Source: Rhytidiadelphus loreus
Lineage: Eukaryota; Streptophyta; Bryopsida; Hypnales; Hylocomiaceae
Assembly (NCBI GenBank): GCA_947034895.1
Contig: OX344765.1
Span: forward strand, 8,189,001 to 8,253,000
Reading direction: 5' to 3'
Length of the DNA stretch: 64,000 nucleotides
The translations under genes were made by a program, and so were the position numbers. The notes under the pieces are model-generated. The model was not told where the DNA came from. It did no database searches and saw only the letters and a list, made by a program, of their open reading frames with translations. Below, one piece after another: positions 1 through 12,260 of the stretch (position 1 is the stretch's first letter; every line of letters starts with the position of its first letter).

Positions 1-33
1 GTCCTTATCAAATTATTATTTGAAGTTGCATTC

Positions 34-403
34 TCATTAGAGAAAAAACGAGGCCTCTGGAGGGTTGCTCCGAAGTGACCAAACAAGGCTATTGTTTTTA
101 AAGTAGTCCCTGGCTAGAATCTAACTGCAAAGAAAAGTCAGCTTGGGTGAATATCGCCAGAGCAGTTAGACCCGGTGACTAAATTAATTTTTTTTTTTTT
201 TTTCTGCAACTAAATTTTTTTTTTTTTTGAGAAAAAAGAAATGTAAAACTAGGTTCCTATGCCACTGGCAACATTGAAAACTACAAGTTTGAAGTGGGCA
301 ATTTTAGGGGAAAAAAAACTTTTTTTGCCAAAGAAAAAAGATGGGAGGGTAGTTCAACTGTTGTTGGAGTAACCCTCCGGAGGCTTCATTTTTTTTCTAA
401 TGA
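34..403. mobile_element. 370-bp inverted-repeat (MITE-like) element
   Basis: The two ends are imperfect inverted repeats of about 38 bp. Both begin TCATTAGA followed by an A-rich run and then GAGGCCTC or GAAGCCTC with GGAGGGTTRCTCC. There is no ORF, and the interior holds long T tracts near 187-228. I could not define a target duplication, so the outer limits may be off by a few bases. Size and structure fit a non-autonomous DNA transposon; the superfamily is not determined. Confidence 0.55.
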
Positions 404-1290
404 TAGTACATCTTCACAATTTGGACTACTTGTGGTCCTTCAAGGATTAAGCTAATCAAGGCGCAAATTTTAGGCTCATTTTAATGGATTAGAGAAAGAA
501 CTACATGTTAGTGGCTACAAAATTGAAAGACGAGTTACATTGAAGCAAATTAGCTTTAGAGTATTTCATTGAAGACTTAGAGCATCATCAATGGATCACT
601 CTAACAATACTATCTTTTTCTTGGTATAAAATTAGAACTTGTAATTACTATCATTAGAAGCAAGTTAAAAATTTCTATAATAGACACAATAGAATTTGGA
701 TTTGCACTTTGGACAACCAAAAGAGAGCCCATTAGATGCAAGCTTGAAGACAAAATATACAAAGAGACACTTCAAATCATGCTTAACCCCTAATTGCTTG
801 AGCAACCATATATGGTCGATTTAAAATTTCAAGCTCATTTTCTAGTGGCCAATTGAATTTTTTTGACCGTTTTACAAAAAAATTGGGGCATTTTTAGGGT
901 TAACTATTCAAAACTTTCATTTTTCACTGAAAAGGTGCATATTTGATTGTTGAGAGGTCTCCAAAGCCATATATGTCCATTAGTGGAATAGTAAAGCTTG
1001 CTAATTTTACTTCATTTTCCAACTTTGAGCAATCTCACTTGATTTGAGATCTAAAAACTTGTACTTATCCATTTGCTTTGAAAATAGTCCCAATGGAAAG
1101 AATAAAGTGTTTTCATGATTTTGGAAAAGAAAACAATTTGCTTCAATGGAGATAACTATAAGCCCATGCTCTTTTTTCATAGTCAAAACATACTTGAAAA
1201 GGCTTGGGCATTTAGGGGTTAAGAAAGAAAAATAAAGGGAAATGACTCTTACATTTTCTTTTAACTTGACTATGTCTACTTTAATCATGA
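404..1290. other. AT-rich intergenic DNA, no gene seen
   Basis: No convincing coding region. The only open frame (1007-1288, minus) is a low-complexity AT-rich translation without recognisable motifs. The motif TTAACCCCTAA near 783 and its complement TTTAGGGGTTAA near 1210 also occur at several other places in the window, which suggests old dispersed repeats. Confidence 0.5.
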
Positions 1291-2080
1291 CGTAGCTGAT
1301 GATTGTGGGCGTGCTTCTTCACAATGAATGCATTCAGGGGAGAAGAAAGGGCGAAGAACAACCAATGCAACAGGGACCATATCTGGACCGCTCGGGGTGG
1401 GTCATCTTGAGCTCATTCAATTGCTCGATACTCAGGGCGTCATTCTTGTTCCACTACCACCTGAAGCGTTCAACCCTTGATCCGATCGTGAGGTCTAATT
1501 TTTCTTTTCTATTCTTTTTGGTTAGGTTATTCTCAAGACCTTGAACACTGAGAGATTGCAATTGCCCAAATCTGTAGCCGGGCATGAACAGTTTGCACAC
1601 GCAGATGAATATGGTGTCTGGCTAGGGCTTTCTAAATCAGTTATGAACAATAGTCCGCATTGAGAACCGCTTGAAAGAGTGTAGCAATGTACGTACTTCT
1701 CTGCATTATTGATTGAGTCTCGGAAGAGCTCCTTTTGGCGTGATGCACAATTGTACAGCAGATCTTCGAACTGGGTTGCAGAACTTACAAACTATTAACT
1801 GGTGTCCTAGTCGAAAGCGTACCTCGTCAGATAACCTTGTTAGGGTTTTAGTGGTGAAGTCCCGAACACCATTGAGAGCTTCCGACATCTTCAAGAGTGA
1901 CAATGAGGCTGGTCGTCACCAGGCTTTCGAGTTAGTGGTGAGTCAGATTGAAGATCTGCAGGTTTTTTTGTCAGGAAGTATAACATTGGCACCAGAGGAA
2001 GTAGTTGTGGAACGCAAGAGCAATCAACGAAGAATTTGTTGTATCATTTGCGTGTGAAGCTGAAACAGGAGGATTCTAGC
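1291..2080 (+). pseudogene. Possible degenerate gene fragment (higher GC)
   Basis: This block is richer in GC than its surroundings. It contains short open stretches on the plus strand at 1299-1544 (81 codons) and 1713-2057 (114 codons), with intron-like AT-rich sequence between them near 1500-1530. No domain is recognisable and no continuous reading frame links the parts. It lies just beyond the 3' end of the minus-strand kinase gene. It may be the remains of a neighbouring gene or an expressed non-coding region; coding status is uncertain. Confidence 0.25.
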
Positions 2081-2350
2081 TGACATATGACGAATTAATT
2101 CAGTCGCCGAATGTTGGGAATTTGCCCAATCTCAATCGGAGCTTCCTGTATTACAAGTTTGTTGAAACGGAGTTAAAATAACATATTTGTACGAAAATAT
2201 AAGCTAAATCTGTAAAACTTCAAAGAAGGATTTGGGCATTCAAGAGTTTGGGGGGTAACCTCCCTCTGCAAGTCCACATTATCCCTCATGGTTTGCAGCA
2301 TCTTGTTATGCTCACTAGTGAATTTCAGTTTGCCCAACTAACCTAAGAAC

Positions 2351-4412
2351 TCAGGAAGAGTTGGAAATGACATTCCGCAATGGAAGAAATTTCAGCCGCC
2401 ACAAAGCTTTGCGGATGACTTCAAACGTCGGTCGGTCAGAGGGGTTCTGAGCCCAACACTTCTCAAGCAGCTCCTTCAATTCTTCTGGATACCCAAAAGG
2501 AAACCAAATCTTTCCACGCATGACCTCCTGAATGTTCGCAAACGTCAATGGCATGTCACTCTCCCAAGGAAGCCTCCCGTGGAAGATCTCGTAACATGTC
2601 AGTCCAAAGCTGTACACATCTGCGGACCATGTGTAGCTGCCCTCTGATTCCCAAACCTCGGGAGCCATGTACATGGTCGTTCCTTGCTTCCTAGTATGAA
2701 AATGCGAGCCTTCATCTCCGATTTTGGAAGATCCAAAATCTATCAGTTTGACGGTATAGAAAATCGGCGCCTCACTATGATCTGAATGAGAGAACTTTGG
2801 GCTTGCAAGAACATTTTTGGGTTTGAGATCCCGGTGTAGTACTCGACATTTGTGCACATGAATCATGGCTTCCACGAGTTGTAAAGCAATGTCCACAGCT
2901 ACCAGATCATCAAAAGGGGGTCGAGTCGTGGAAATTGTTCCATTACAGTCTGTCAGTTGATCGGTAATCAAGTCATGTAAGTCCAACTCCATGTGCTCAG
3001 TCACAAGGTAAAAGTCCCGATAAAGATTACGATCTCTGTCCTCCTTGAATGCATACCCCATCCACTCCACGACATTGGGATGTTGCACTCTTGCTAACAA
3101 ACCTGTTTCTGCTTTCGCAAATTTTTTGGATATAGGCGACATCTTTGAAAGTGCCACCGTTTCACCCAACCACTTGCACTTCATGACGCTTTTAGAAGCT
3201 CCAGTTCTGAAACTTCCAACTGAAAAATCCACAAAACTGGTATCTGGATTGTCAATGAAGAAAGCATCCAGAGGTGAGTAGGACCCAGGAGCGCAGGAGC
3301 TTGGTTGCAATCTCCTCCTCCAGATGGCTTCAAGTTCGTCTTGATTGATTGTATTCCCCCTCGGCACCCTCGACGTGATAGGACTCCAGAATTTGAAAGA
3401 AGAGTTGCCGTGAGATCTGCTGAGCTTCAGGTGTGGAGATGCCTGCAGAGCTTCCCGATCAGCCTTTTGTCGACGAACATCAGCTTCCAAACTCTCATCT
3501 TCCAAAGCATCCAAGCGATTCGTACCATTTGATGATACGAGCCTACACCTCTCCTCGCACCACTCCCAACTGTCAAATCTACGGTCACAACAAAGGAAAT
3601 CCACGATCCAGTCCAGCTCGCGAGTTGCTAAAGCAAATTTTGAAAACGTTGGTACAGAAGGTGGTAGTGAAGACAAGGCAAGAGCAGCCCTGTTGTAAGA
3701 AAGTTCACCACAGGAACGTAGCAATGCCTCCCCTTCAGCCATGGAACGCAGCAACGTACAGAGCATAAAATCGTCCAACAGGCTGTTGGGTCGAGGCCTA
3801 ATTAGACTGAACGGATGCCGATGTGCCCTGTGATACGAGTTCTTATAACAGGCTTCCAAGTCTACATCGACCACGTTGTGGAATGCCAGGTCCGCTCGGT
3901 CCACTCGTTCCACTCGTTCCACTCCTTCTCGAAACTTCTTGAATAAATATATGCATTGGTTGTGCCAAATCCTCACTTTTCTTTGGAGGTCCTCCATCCT
4001 CCGTAAGTGAAACTTCACCTGTTCCCAAATGGATTTAAGGCAGATAGACTTGAAGCTGAGCCGGAAGTTCCGCTTGAAAATATTGTGTGCCGTCCTTGGA
4101 GTCTTTCGGCAAGAGTAAGTGTTGGCCACATCTCGGAAAATGGTGATCTGCACGTTCTGAAATAAGTCCAAGACGGAAAAATGGGGGACGCACACCGCTC
4201 CAGTCATAAACCATACAGAGGGAAGGAGGGTTTCCTTAAGAGCAAAAGAATCCAACCGAACGATAACAAGAGATCCCTTGGATCTGAGTGTGGATCTGAG
4301 TGTGTAGGTGGAAAAATCGTTATATTCGATAGTGATGTCAGTATCGGTGTCATTCTCTACCAGAGTATATAGGCAGCCCTCATCCATCTCTACCCACGAG
4401 CCCAGCGACAAT
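2351..4412 (-). CDS. Ser/Thr protein kinase, plant-specific N-terminus (large exon)
   Basis: An open exon of 686 codons ends at a stop at 2351-2353. Residues 1-390 are unlike common receptor modules and are rich in aromatic and basic residues. Residues about 395-673 are a protein kinase domain: HRD at 526-528 in HRDLKPKN, DFG at 558-560, APE at 583-585 and a C-lobe of the CWAQNPSDRPTF type. The domain should phosphorylate Ser/Thr in the cytosol; no signal peptide or membrane segment is evident. Two oddities stand out. The glycine loop is poorly conserved (VGSFRTGASKSV), and the beta-3 VAIK lysine appears as Ser422 in VALSK with Lys next to it. There is no ATG at the start of the frame: the first is at 4385-4387, and a splice acceptor TTTTACAG sits at 4413-4420, so upstream exons are likely. 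A decayed paralogue lies at 26600-28345. Confidence 0.8.
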
Positions 4413-4420
4413 CTGTAAAA
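4413..4420 (-). promoter_or_regulatory. 3' splice acceptor before the kinase exon
   Basis: On the minus strand TTTTACAG directly precedes the first in-frame codons of the kinase exon, and the frame has no ATG for another eight codons. This supports a spliced 5' part upstream, perhaps the conserved block at 4719-5240. Confidence 0.5.
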
Positions 4421-4718
4421 TCACATGCAGCATACTTCACAATTTGTTCAAAAGCCAGCTGGTGAGAAAGCTTCGCTTACATGCAGTGCAGCATTTCAAT
4501 TTTTGCAACAAGACTCTGTAAACCTAGTTTGACAAACTATTACATAATCATTTTATTGCCAATTTCTTCCAACATGAAGAAGACGCTGACCACCATTCGA
4601 TCACAGCCACACAAAAAGCAATAATTAAGCATTGTGGGAAAAAGAACACACGCAATCACGCCAAACCACCTAGTTTAGTACTTAAAAATCTCCTTGAAGA
4701 TGATCCAACAAGGTGGAT

Positions 4719-5240
4719 TCGAAACCAAATCAATCAACGTCAGCGTTCACCAGAGTCCTGTAACTACTCAAAGATAACAGTACCATAGAGCTGCAAAAAG
4801 GACAAACGAAGAAGCGCAAACCCTGAGATATGACTCTTCGGCTAAACAGATGGAAAGCTTACCGACAAGGCAGTCTCAAATCGTCTCTGCTGCACCTGGC
4901 AATTTGGGATTTACTTCGAGGCTGCAGAGGAGGGTGGGAAAAGCCAATTGCTACGCACGTCAAGCAGAGCCTTACAATCGGCCCTCACAAACGGATGAGC
5001 AATGAGTGTCACATGTTGAGTACAGACAGTGGAGATCGCCTAAACCCATGCCAAAGCACGCAACAAATTCCTTGTCATCAACACTGACTGCCCACGCACC
5101 TGGAGCCTCAAATCCATTTTGCCATCGCCAAGCTTCAGCTTCTTTCGGATCTGCTTGAGACGTTACTAAACCATCCTCTTCACCCAGTGAAAACTCTAGC
5201 AAGATGCTCGACGAGTCAGAAGACGCGGCATCAGGCCTTA
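4719..5240 (-). other. Candidate 5' exon / leader block of the kinase gene
   Basis: This block is conserved with 24770-25260, upstream of the decayed paralogues, although the DNA around it has diverged, so it is probably functional or recently so. On the minus strand a frame of about 75 codons (5202-4972) contains an acidic LGEEDGLV stretch and a FEAPGAW motif that the second copy also keeps. Some shared segments are out of frame between the copies, so it may be partly 5' UTR. How it joins to the kinase exon at 4412 cannot be decided without transcript data. Confidence 0.4.
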
Positions 5241-5249
5241 GTCGACCTA

Positions 5250-8200
5250 GAAGGACACCGCGGACACGAGGATAACTTCACCTGAGACTGTAGGATGTAG
5301 GATGGAAAAAAACGTTTTTTCATCCAACATAGAGTATTTTTCGGAAGTTGCTTGAGTACATTTTCAGTGAATAGTTTTGTCATTATGATACCATTATGGT
5401 ACCTTGCTTGACGTGTGTAGCATTATGGTACCATTGGTAAAGAAGATGCATAATTCATGAATCACTTTTATAGTGTATTTTGGCCACTTCTTGCTATTTA
5501 CTCTTGATGTGAATTTGAGCCATAAAAATGATCCGACTAATGAAATAAAGCTCATTAAGTGCAATTTTTATTCTAGTTGGAAATTTTGAAAATTCGTAAA
5601 TAGCAATATTTTATAGCAATATAAACTTTGGGCCTGCTATTATGGTTTGTTGATTTTCTAATTTTAGAGTGATATAGTAACTTTGATTTATACCACAATG
5701 TTATACACTAAAATATACATCTTTGGTGAAAATTTCTAATTGTAAGTATATTTTGTATTTGATATGAACCTTTTTTTTCTCTTAAGAAATTCACAATAAT
5801 TTTGAACTTTCCCTCCAAAATTTAAAAAACTCTATAACTTGCAATAGACATATGACTTAATCACTACAAAATAAATATAAAAAATTTCATTTGTATCTAG
5901 TTGCAAAATAGCAACAAACAAACTCTCAAACAAAGTGATGGGCAGTGAGGCTTGAAATTAGTGGTTATAGGTCTGTCCTTCTAAGGTTAAATTTGACATG
6001 CATTTGGCCCATCATTCAAGGTACCTTGCACATGTCTAGACGTTTCGAGACGTTTGAATTTTTCAAAGATGTCCTCTAGAAAGCATCACCAGTTGTATCC
6101 TCTCTTTGTTAAAATCCCCCACTTCATTTTTACTAGTATCAAATTTTCACCATCCACTTTCTTTCAACTTCAAATTTTCAGAAGCTACAATCTTCTTCTT
6201 TCGAAGACATGCCAATTTGGAAACTAAACTGACTCCAAATTTTATTACATTGGGCAAAGATGGACAACAAAGTAGGGGCTAGTTGTCATGACCAATCCTA
6301 AAGTAATATCTATCGTAGCCCTGTATAAGCACTTCAAATCCCTCAATGGCCAACCCAAAAGCAATACCCACCTTGTCCAAGAACATATGTACCTCAGTCT
6401 AACGACCTAGATATTAGCTTTGGAATCAAAACGGCAAACAACTAAAATTGAACAATTTCATGAAAGCAGCAACTACATGTTCACCTTTTATTTTTGCACA
6501 TATGTTGGTCGCCATTCTTACCAAGTTTTTTTCAGATATGGATCCTCCATTTTTACACTCCAATTAGTTATTTTTCCACAAATATTGGCTAATTAAGAAT
6601 TAACTAACTAGAGGTTCTTTCCTAACATTGCTATGAAGGGTGGAAAAAATTTCAAATTGTCCTTAAGAAGGGGTAAACCAAATAGATCACATTCTAAAGA
6701 ATGATCATACTTCCAACTTTCAAAGTTTCAAATTCAAAGTTTTCTTTGTATTCCTTGCTTTTCACTTCATTGAAACAATAACCTAGCATTGCGCATTAAT
6801 AATTTCCACCTAAACTTTAGGACCTATGCATGTCATGCACTCATGCCATGCTGACCATCTATGCATTTAATCCACCCAACAGCTCAAGAAAAAAAAATCA
6901 ACAAATGTGAACAATCTATATTGGCATCATTTGTGAAATTGTGAGATTTTTATTTGATACTTCCATTATACCTTTTGAATACCTAGGAGGGAGGTCTCCA
7001 TGAATCATTAGAAAAAATCTAAATTTTTTAGAGGGTCATTTGACTTTGGCCATTGTGAGCTCTCAATTCATCACTTGGGACTCATTGTTTGTTTGTTTTT
7101 AGATTATTACAATTTAAAGTCATAATATTATACAAAAATCCTTAAAGAGTGTAGAACCAAAATAGGAATGTGACATGCCAATATAGCCTTTGGTCATAAA
7201 TAAACTTTTACCCCTAGAATACTCCCAAAATCCACTTGTATAATAGGTTAGAACTACGAAGTAGTGGGAATCAACAAGCTGGTAGGGAACTTACCCAAAA
7301 TAGCCTAAAATCTAGTGCATGTGACCATGCTTGGCTAAATTGGTCCCTGGAGAGATAGAAAAATCCTTACGTAAATCTCCAAAGATAAGTTTCAATTTCC
7401 CCATCCCATCGAAGAAATATTAGAAACCCCAATTATTAGCATGTAGGTTTCATTTTTTCAAGATAGGCTAAACAGAGGAATCTATGGCCACCGGATGGTA
7501 CTCTAGGATTGGAATCATGCCTAGGATTCAACAATGAAATTCAATCACCAAGATTCTCTTGCATGTGAAAGATTCTCTGACTATCGATAAATCAAGGAAG
7601 GTCGGTTTTACCTTTCTGCCGACCGTGCGCAGGACTAACACAAGACTTGGCGCACCCCTTGGAAAACTCCATGAGAGGTTCTCCAAGAAGTTTCAAATTT
7701 TTTTGACTTGTAGAAATACCTTTTTTGGATGGTCAATCGTTTAAACCCACGAGCGGAAATTCATGGGAAATTCCCAAATTGCAATAAAATCTCACTAAAA
7801 ATTAAGTTAGCTTCTTATATGTTAATAACGCTCCCCAAAAAGTTTTGAAGTGTTTTGATAGCAGAAGGTGGTTGAATCATCAACATTCCTCCAAATATCA
7901 AATACAACAAGATTTTTGTGAAGTTGACTGGCATCCCGAGAGCACATGAAGTTGGAACAAAGTCATCAAGGAGTCTTTTCTTACTCCCTAGATCCCTCCC
8001 AACAACCCTAGCTAGTCACCTTGTTAGAAAAGGTAACCTCTTGAAGTTAGGTTTTTAACCTTTTACTGATCCTAGTTGGTGCTAGTTGTTGATGAGTTTT
8101 TTGCAAGAGAAATAGGAGGTAGACAATCTCCTAAACTGAAAATGGCCTTCTAAAGTCAATGGCGCAATTTGTTTGTGATTTGGAGTTGAACTCCAAAAGT

Positions 8201-9194
8201 TATAGTGTTGGACTAGCGTGACTCTAGAAGGTAAAACCTTTGAAGATGAGGTTGAAAATCCTAGAGATTAGGATGAAAATCTAAGTTGATAAGGTTACTT
8301 AGGTAAAAAAGGGGGGAAGATGAGGCCTTGAAAGAGTATATAAGGGGGGCCATCTTCCTCCCAAACCACCTCCATTCTTGTTTTGAGGTCCGTGGATCGA
8401 AGTTAGTTTGGGGTGCTTTTGGCATTAGAGCCAAAACCTCCACGGTGTTTCTTTTGGAGTTCCTTTTAGTTCTATTTGTTATTCTATTTCATGCTTGAAG
8501 TTCTTTGGGGTCCTTTATATACCTTATTCTTAGGAGTATTTTGGTGTCAAGTTATAAGTTGAAAGTCTTATTATATCTTTGTAAGGACTAACTTAGACGT
8601 TTTCAAGGGTTGTTATTGGTATCTTGTACTAACCCTAAAGTCACCCCCTACCATACCTTGGCGATGCTGCTTTGGGAGGCCTTTAGTGCAAAACTTGTTT
8701 GGTACTAACCAAAGCAAGTGGTACTAACTCGTGTCCTACCTCAAGAGTTGTTTTCCTTGGAAGAGAGTAAGGGTTGTTTTTACAAGAGCCTTGTCAACTA
8801 ATCCCATTCAAATGTGTGCTTGGCTTTGGTAAGCTCCCTCCCCTACGGCGGAGCTTTGAACTTTGAAGTAACCTTAGATTGTGTGTTAAGAACCGCTACT
8901 AGCAACAAAGCTTTGAGCCCAAGAGTCTAGAGAAGCCCTAGATTTGGTGTTAAAACCAAACGGATAGTGGAGTTATAGAACTCCCCCCTACTTAGGATCA
9001 AAGTTTAGTTTCCAAAACACGTTGGAAACTATTCAAAGTTTAGAGTCCAAAATTGTCACAAGAGCTACCTTAGAATAGGAGTCACAAAAAATCCATCCTA
9101 CTCCCATTGTTTCATTTTTTTTCCCCTCCCCAATGGACAAGAAATTGGTCTCGAAAACAATCAACATCTTGTACATATTGAAGCCATGGGGTTT
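5250..9194. other. AT-rich intergenic DNA, no gene seen
   Basis: No ORF longer than about 60 codons has recognisable features on either strand. The interval 7900-9000 is somewhat less AT-rich and may be the remains of an old element, but I found no reverse transcriptase, integrase or transposase motif and no paired terminal repeats. Confidence 0.5.
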
Positions 9195-9258
9195 GTCTGG
9201 AGGTTCTCGGGGGGTCATTGGGGTTTGGAGCTATCTGGGGGTTCTTGGGGGGTCACTG
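9195..9258 (+). repeat. G-rich tandem repeat, left part
   Basis: Imperfect units of the type GGGGTTTGGAGCTATCTGGG and TTCTTGGGGGGTCACTG. The array resumes at 14855-14905 and again at 15463-15560, and is split by a CACTA element and by a 557-bp inverted-repeat element. Confidence 0.6.
9256..9258 (+). repeat. Target-site duplication CTG (left)
   Basis: Matches CTG at 14855-14857 on the other side of the CACTA element. Confidence 0.8.
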
Positions 9259-11419
9259 CACTAGAAAAAACCTACGTTTTTTGTGACAAGCCCATAACAT
9301 GGTAGTTATGTTTTGGAGGGTGTCAACCATGTCCACTTGGATATTGAAAAAAATGCAAAATCACAAAAAACATAGTTAGATTTGAAGAAGATTTAAGAGG
9401 ATGTCTTAGAAAACATGGCCTTCTAAGGTGTTAAGAAGTTGCCATGTGGCTGACATGTGTACACCATCTTAGCAATAATGGGGCAGGGAATGCCACATAA
9501 ATTACTTTTTCATACATCTTTTGGATGACGTTAACAATGACATCACTACCATGTGTCAACTTTGTAGTAGTTTAGAATTATGACATGTTCATAGTATTTT
9601 GTCCAATCTGAAGTCCAAAAAGACATCTTCCGTGACATGCAAATGATTCCTCTAATGTCCACAATTAAATCATTTACATTGTGCTATTGCATGTCCTTGG
9701 CAACATAGATATGTGGATGTTCAAAAAACATCCACATGTTTTTTGAACATCAACTACTACATCTACATGTTTTGAGACATCAATCGAGATAACCAACTAC
9801 CTTCATACACAATACACCATATTTCTTGCACAATACAAAATACACTAATATAACAAACATTATACAACATACATTACCAATAAAACATACATTATACAAC
9901 ATATACAATATACCATTCAAAATTCACTATATTTGGGAATTTATTGTGAGTATATTTTATTGAAAACACAAGCTTATATAGAAGTGGGGTGGTAGGAAGT
10001 ATGGCAAACCATGTGGGATATGTAGAACATGTAGTTTGTATTAAAAGTAAAATTTCAAAGATGAACATGAGATGAACACGGCAATGTCTCATTTGATGTT
10101 TATGAAAACATTTTGACATCTCAATAGATGTTGCAAAAATGTCTCTAGAAACATCTAATTTGATGACCCCAAAAACATCTCAAAAAGTATATAGACATCT
10201 TAGTTGATGTCTCAAAAAATAGAATAAAAATTCTCAAATGTTGTAGAAGTATATATAAACTTTTTCATATAACAAGGAACTTCATTATATTTCTACAAGT
10301 ATAATTTTTATTTCAAATATTATATTTTTGTATATATGTAAAGCTTTGATTCATTCAATTTGCACTTGTGAGAGAAAGTTATGAAGACCACCTTCATTTG
10401 GGGGCAATCTAAGCATCTTGGTGACAAAAAACTTTTAGGGTTTATTTTTTAGTGCAATTTAAAAAAATAAAAATAAATTGAACAAAGCTAAATTAGCATG
10501 GTAGAATAATCTCATTATTTGGATTATTGTGTTTCAATTCTATCTCACAACTATTAGTGGTTTAGTTTTTTGTTCAATTATAAATCTACATCTCTTTAAC
10601 AATTTTTTGAAGATTGAAAATGAAGTTTGTTTTTTGGAATTTTTTTCATAGACTTTGAACTCAATTCTTCAACACAATTTTCTTTTAATTCAAAGTCCAT
10701 AGTACAAATTTTTTCACAAATGCTAGTGAAAGCCATTTAAAATTATTGACTAGCATTCAAAAAAACATTTCTTTCCAACTTTGAATGCTAATGTCTTCCA
10801 ATTTGTACCACTTCATAAAAATTTAATCACATGATGTAAAACAAGGGTAGTACAAGATTCTATGTTTTGACTACAAAAAGATTATTCATTTTGTTTTCAT
10901 GGATGAATGCAGCAAAAATAGTAGTTTTGAGTGGTTTTTGATAGAAAAATAGCCTTGATATTGTAGGGCTTAAATTACTCAAATTTGAATATGAACAAAG
11001 ATTGGATTTGAATTGCGAATAGTTTAAAATTAAAACTTTTTAGATTCAAAATTTAAAATTCAACTCAAATTAAAACTAGAATCAAAATAGTTCAAAACTA
11101 CTCTTAAAGAAGTGAAATTATAAAAAAAAATAACAAAGAAATCTCCAAAACCCATGATGTATACTTGTTGAGTTATACTTTAAATATAAATTAGAAATTA
11201 TATTAAATTATAAGTTTGAACTTTAATCAAAGTATATTCTATAGAAAATTGAATGAAAATTGCATTAAAATTTGATTTCTAATTGGAGCTGAATTATTGG
11301 AGTTGAATCAAAGTTTGAATTTTGATTAACCCCTAAAGGACTAAACTACAACATAGAATTATTGGACAGGTGCATGTGAGTGGAGATTTGCATATTTTAG
11401 GCTGTAATTTTAATAGAAG

Positions 11420-12260
11420 GTGGAGATGAGAAGTATCATCTATGTGCACTAAATTTCAGAACATTTGGAAATATGAGTAAAAAGTTATGGCCAATTACGT
11501 AAATTGTTTCTCAAGTTGGGCAGTCTGGGCAGATCTGAAAAAATCACTTTTTTCAAAAATGAAATTTTGAAGTTGGTTTTCTAGATTTATATATACATAG
11601 AAAGCTTTGAATCATTCCATTTCAATTAATGAGTTAAAAGTTATGAGGTGTTTTAGTTTGCGAGTAGTTATGGATTCTCCAATTTAAAATAATCTTTGAA
11701 GTCCTTAATTTAACTCAATTTTCAATATTTTTGGAAAAACATAAAAACAACGTATGTAGAATTTTTTTATTACAACATTACAACCATTGGGATTATCATT
11801 TTTCAATTCCATAAATAAATTGTTAACAATTTAGTATTTTGAATCATTCCCTACATCTTTCTACTTACTATTTTTTTCCTATATGTTGCACAATTCCAAA
11901 AAAAATGATTTTTTTATAGCATGTAACCGACTTACCTTGAAGAATGATTCCAAAGAATTGAAATCATTTTGGACATTTTTTCATAATGATCTGACCTTGT
12001 GAAGTGCATCTGCCCGGATTTTTGCAAGGGCAAAAAAAGAATTTTGTCACTTCAAACTCTAATATTTTGCAATCTACAAGGTAGAAGTTTATGAAATTTT
12101 TTTCACATCTTTCCAAACTAGTGTATTACATGATCATATGGTTACATGTGTCAAAAAAAGTTCTTTTTCAAAAATTTGGTACTTGTATAAAAAGTGGCAG
12201 TTTTTGAGCATTTTTGGTGATAACATGGTCATGGAACTTTTATTAGGGGTTAAATTATTT
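11420..12260. repeat. Dispersed AT-rich repeat, copy within the CACTA element
   Basis: Shares several blocks in the same order with 21930-22550, including TTTGGAAATATGAGTAAAAA, a block around CAACCATTGGGATT, and a final block ending AGGGGTTAAA. Related but weaker blocks occur near 18100-18480. No coding capacity. Confidence 0.65.
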
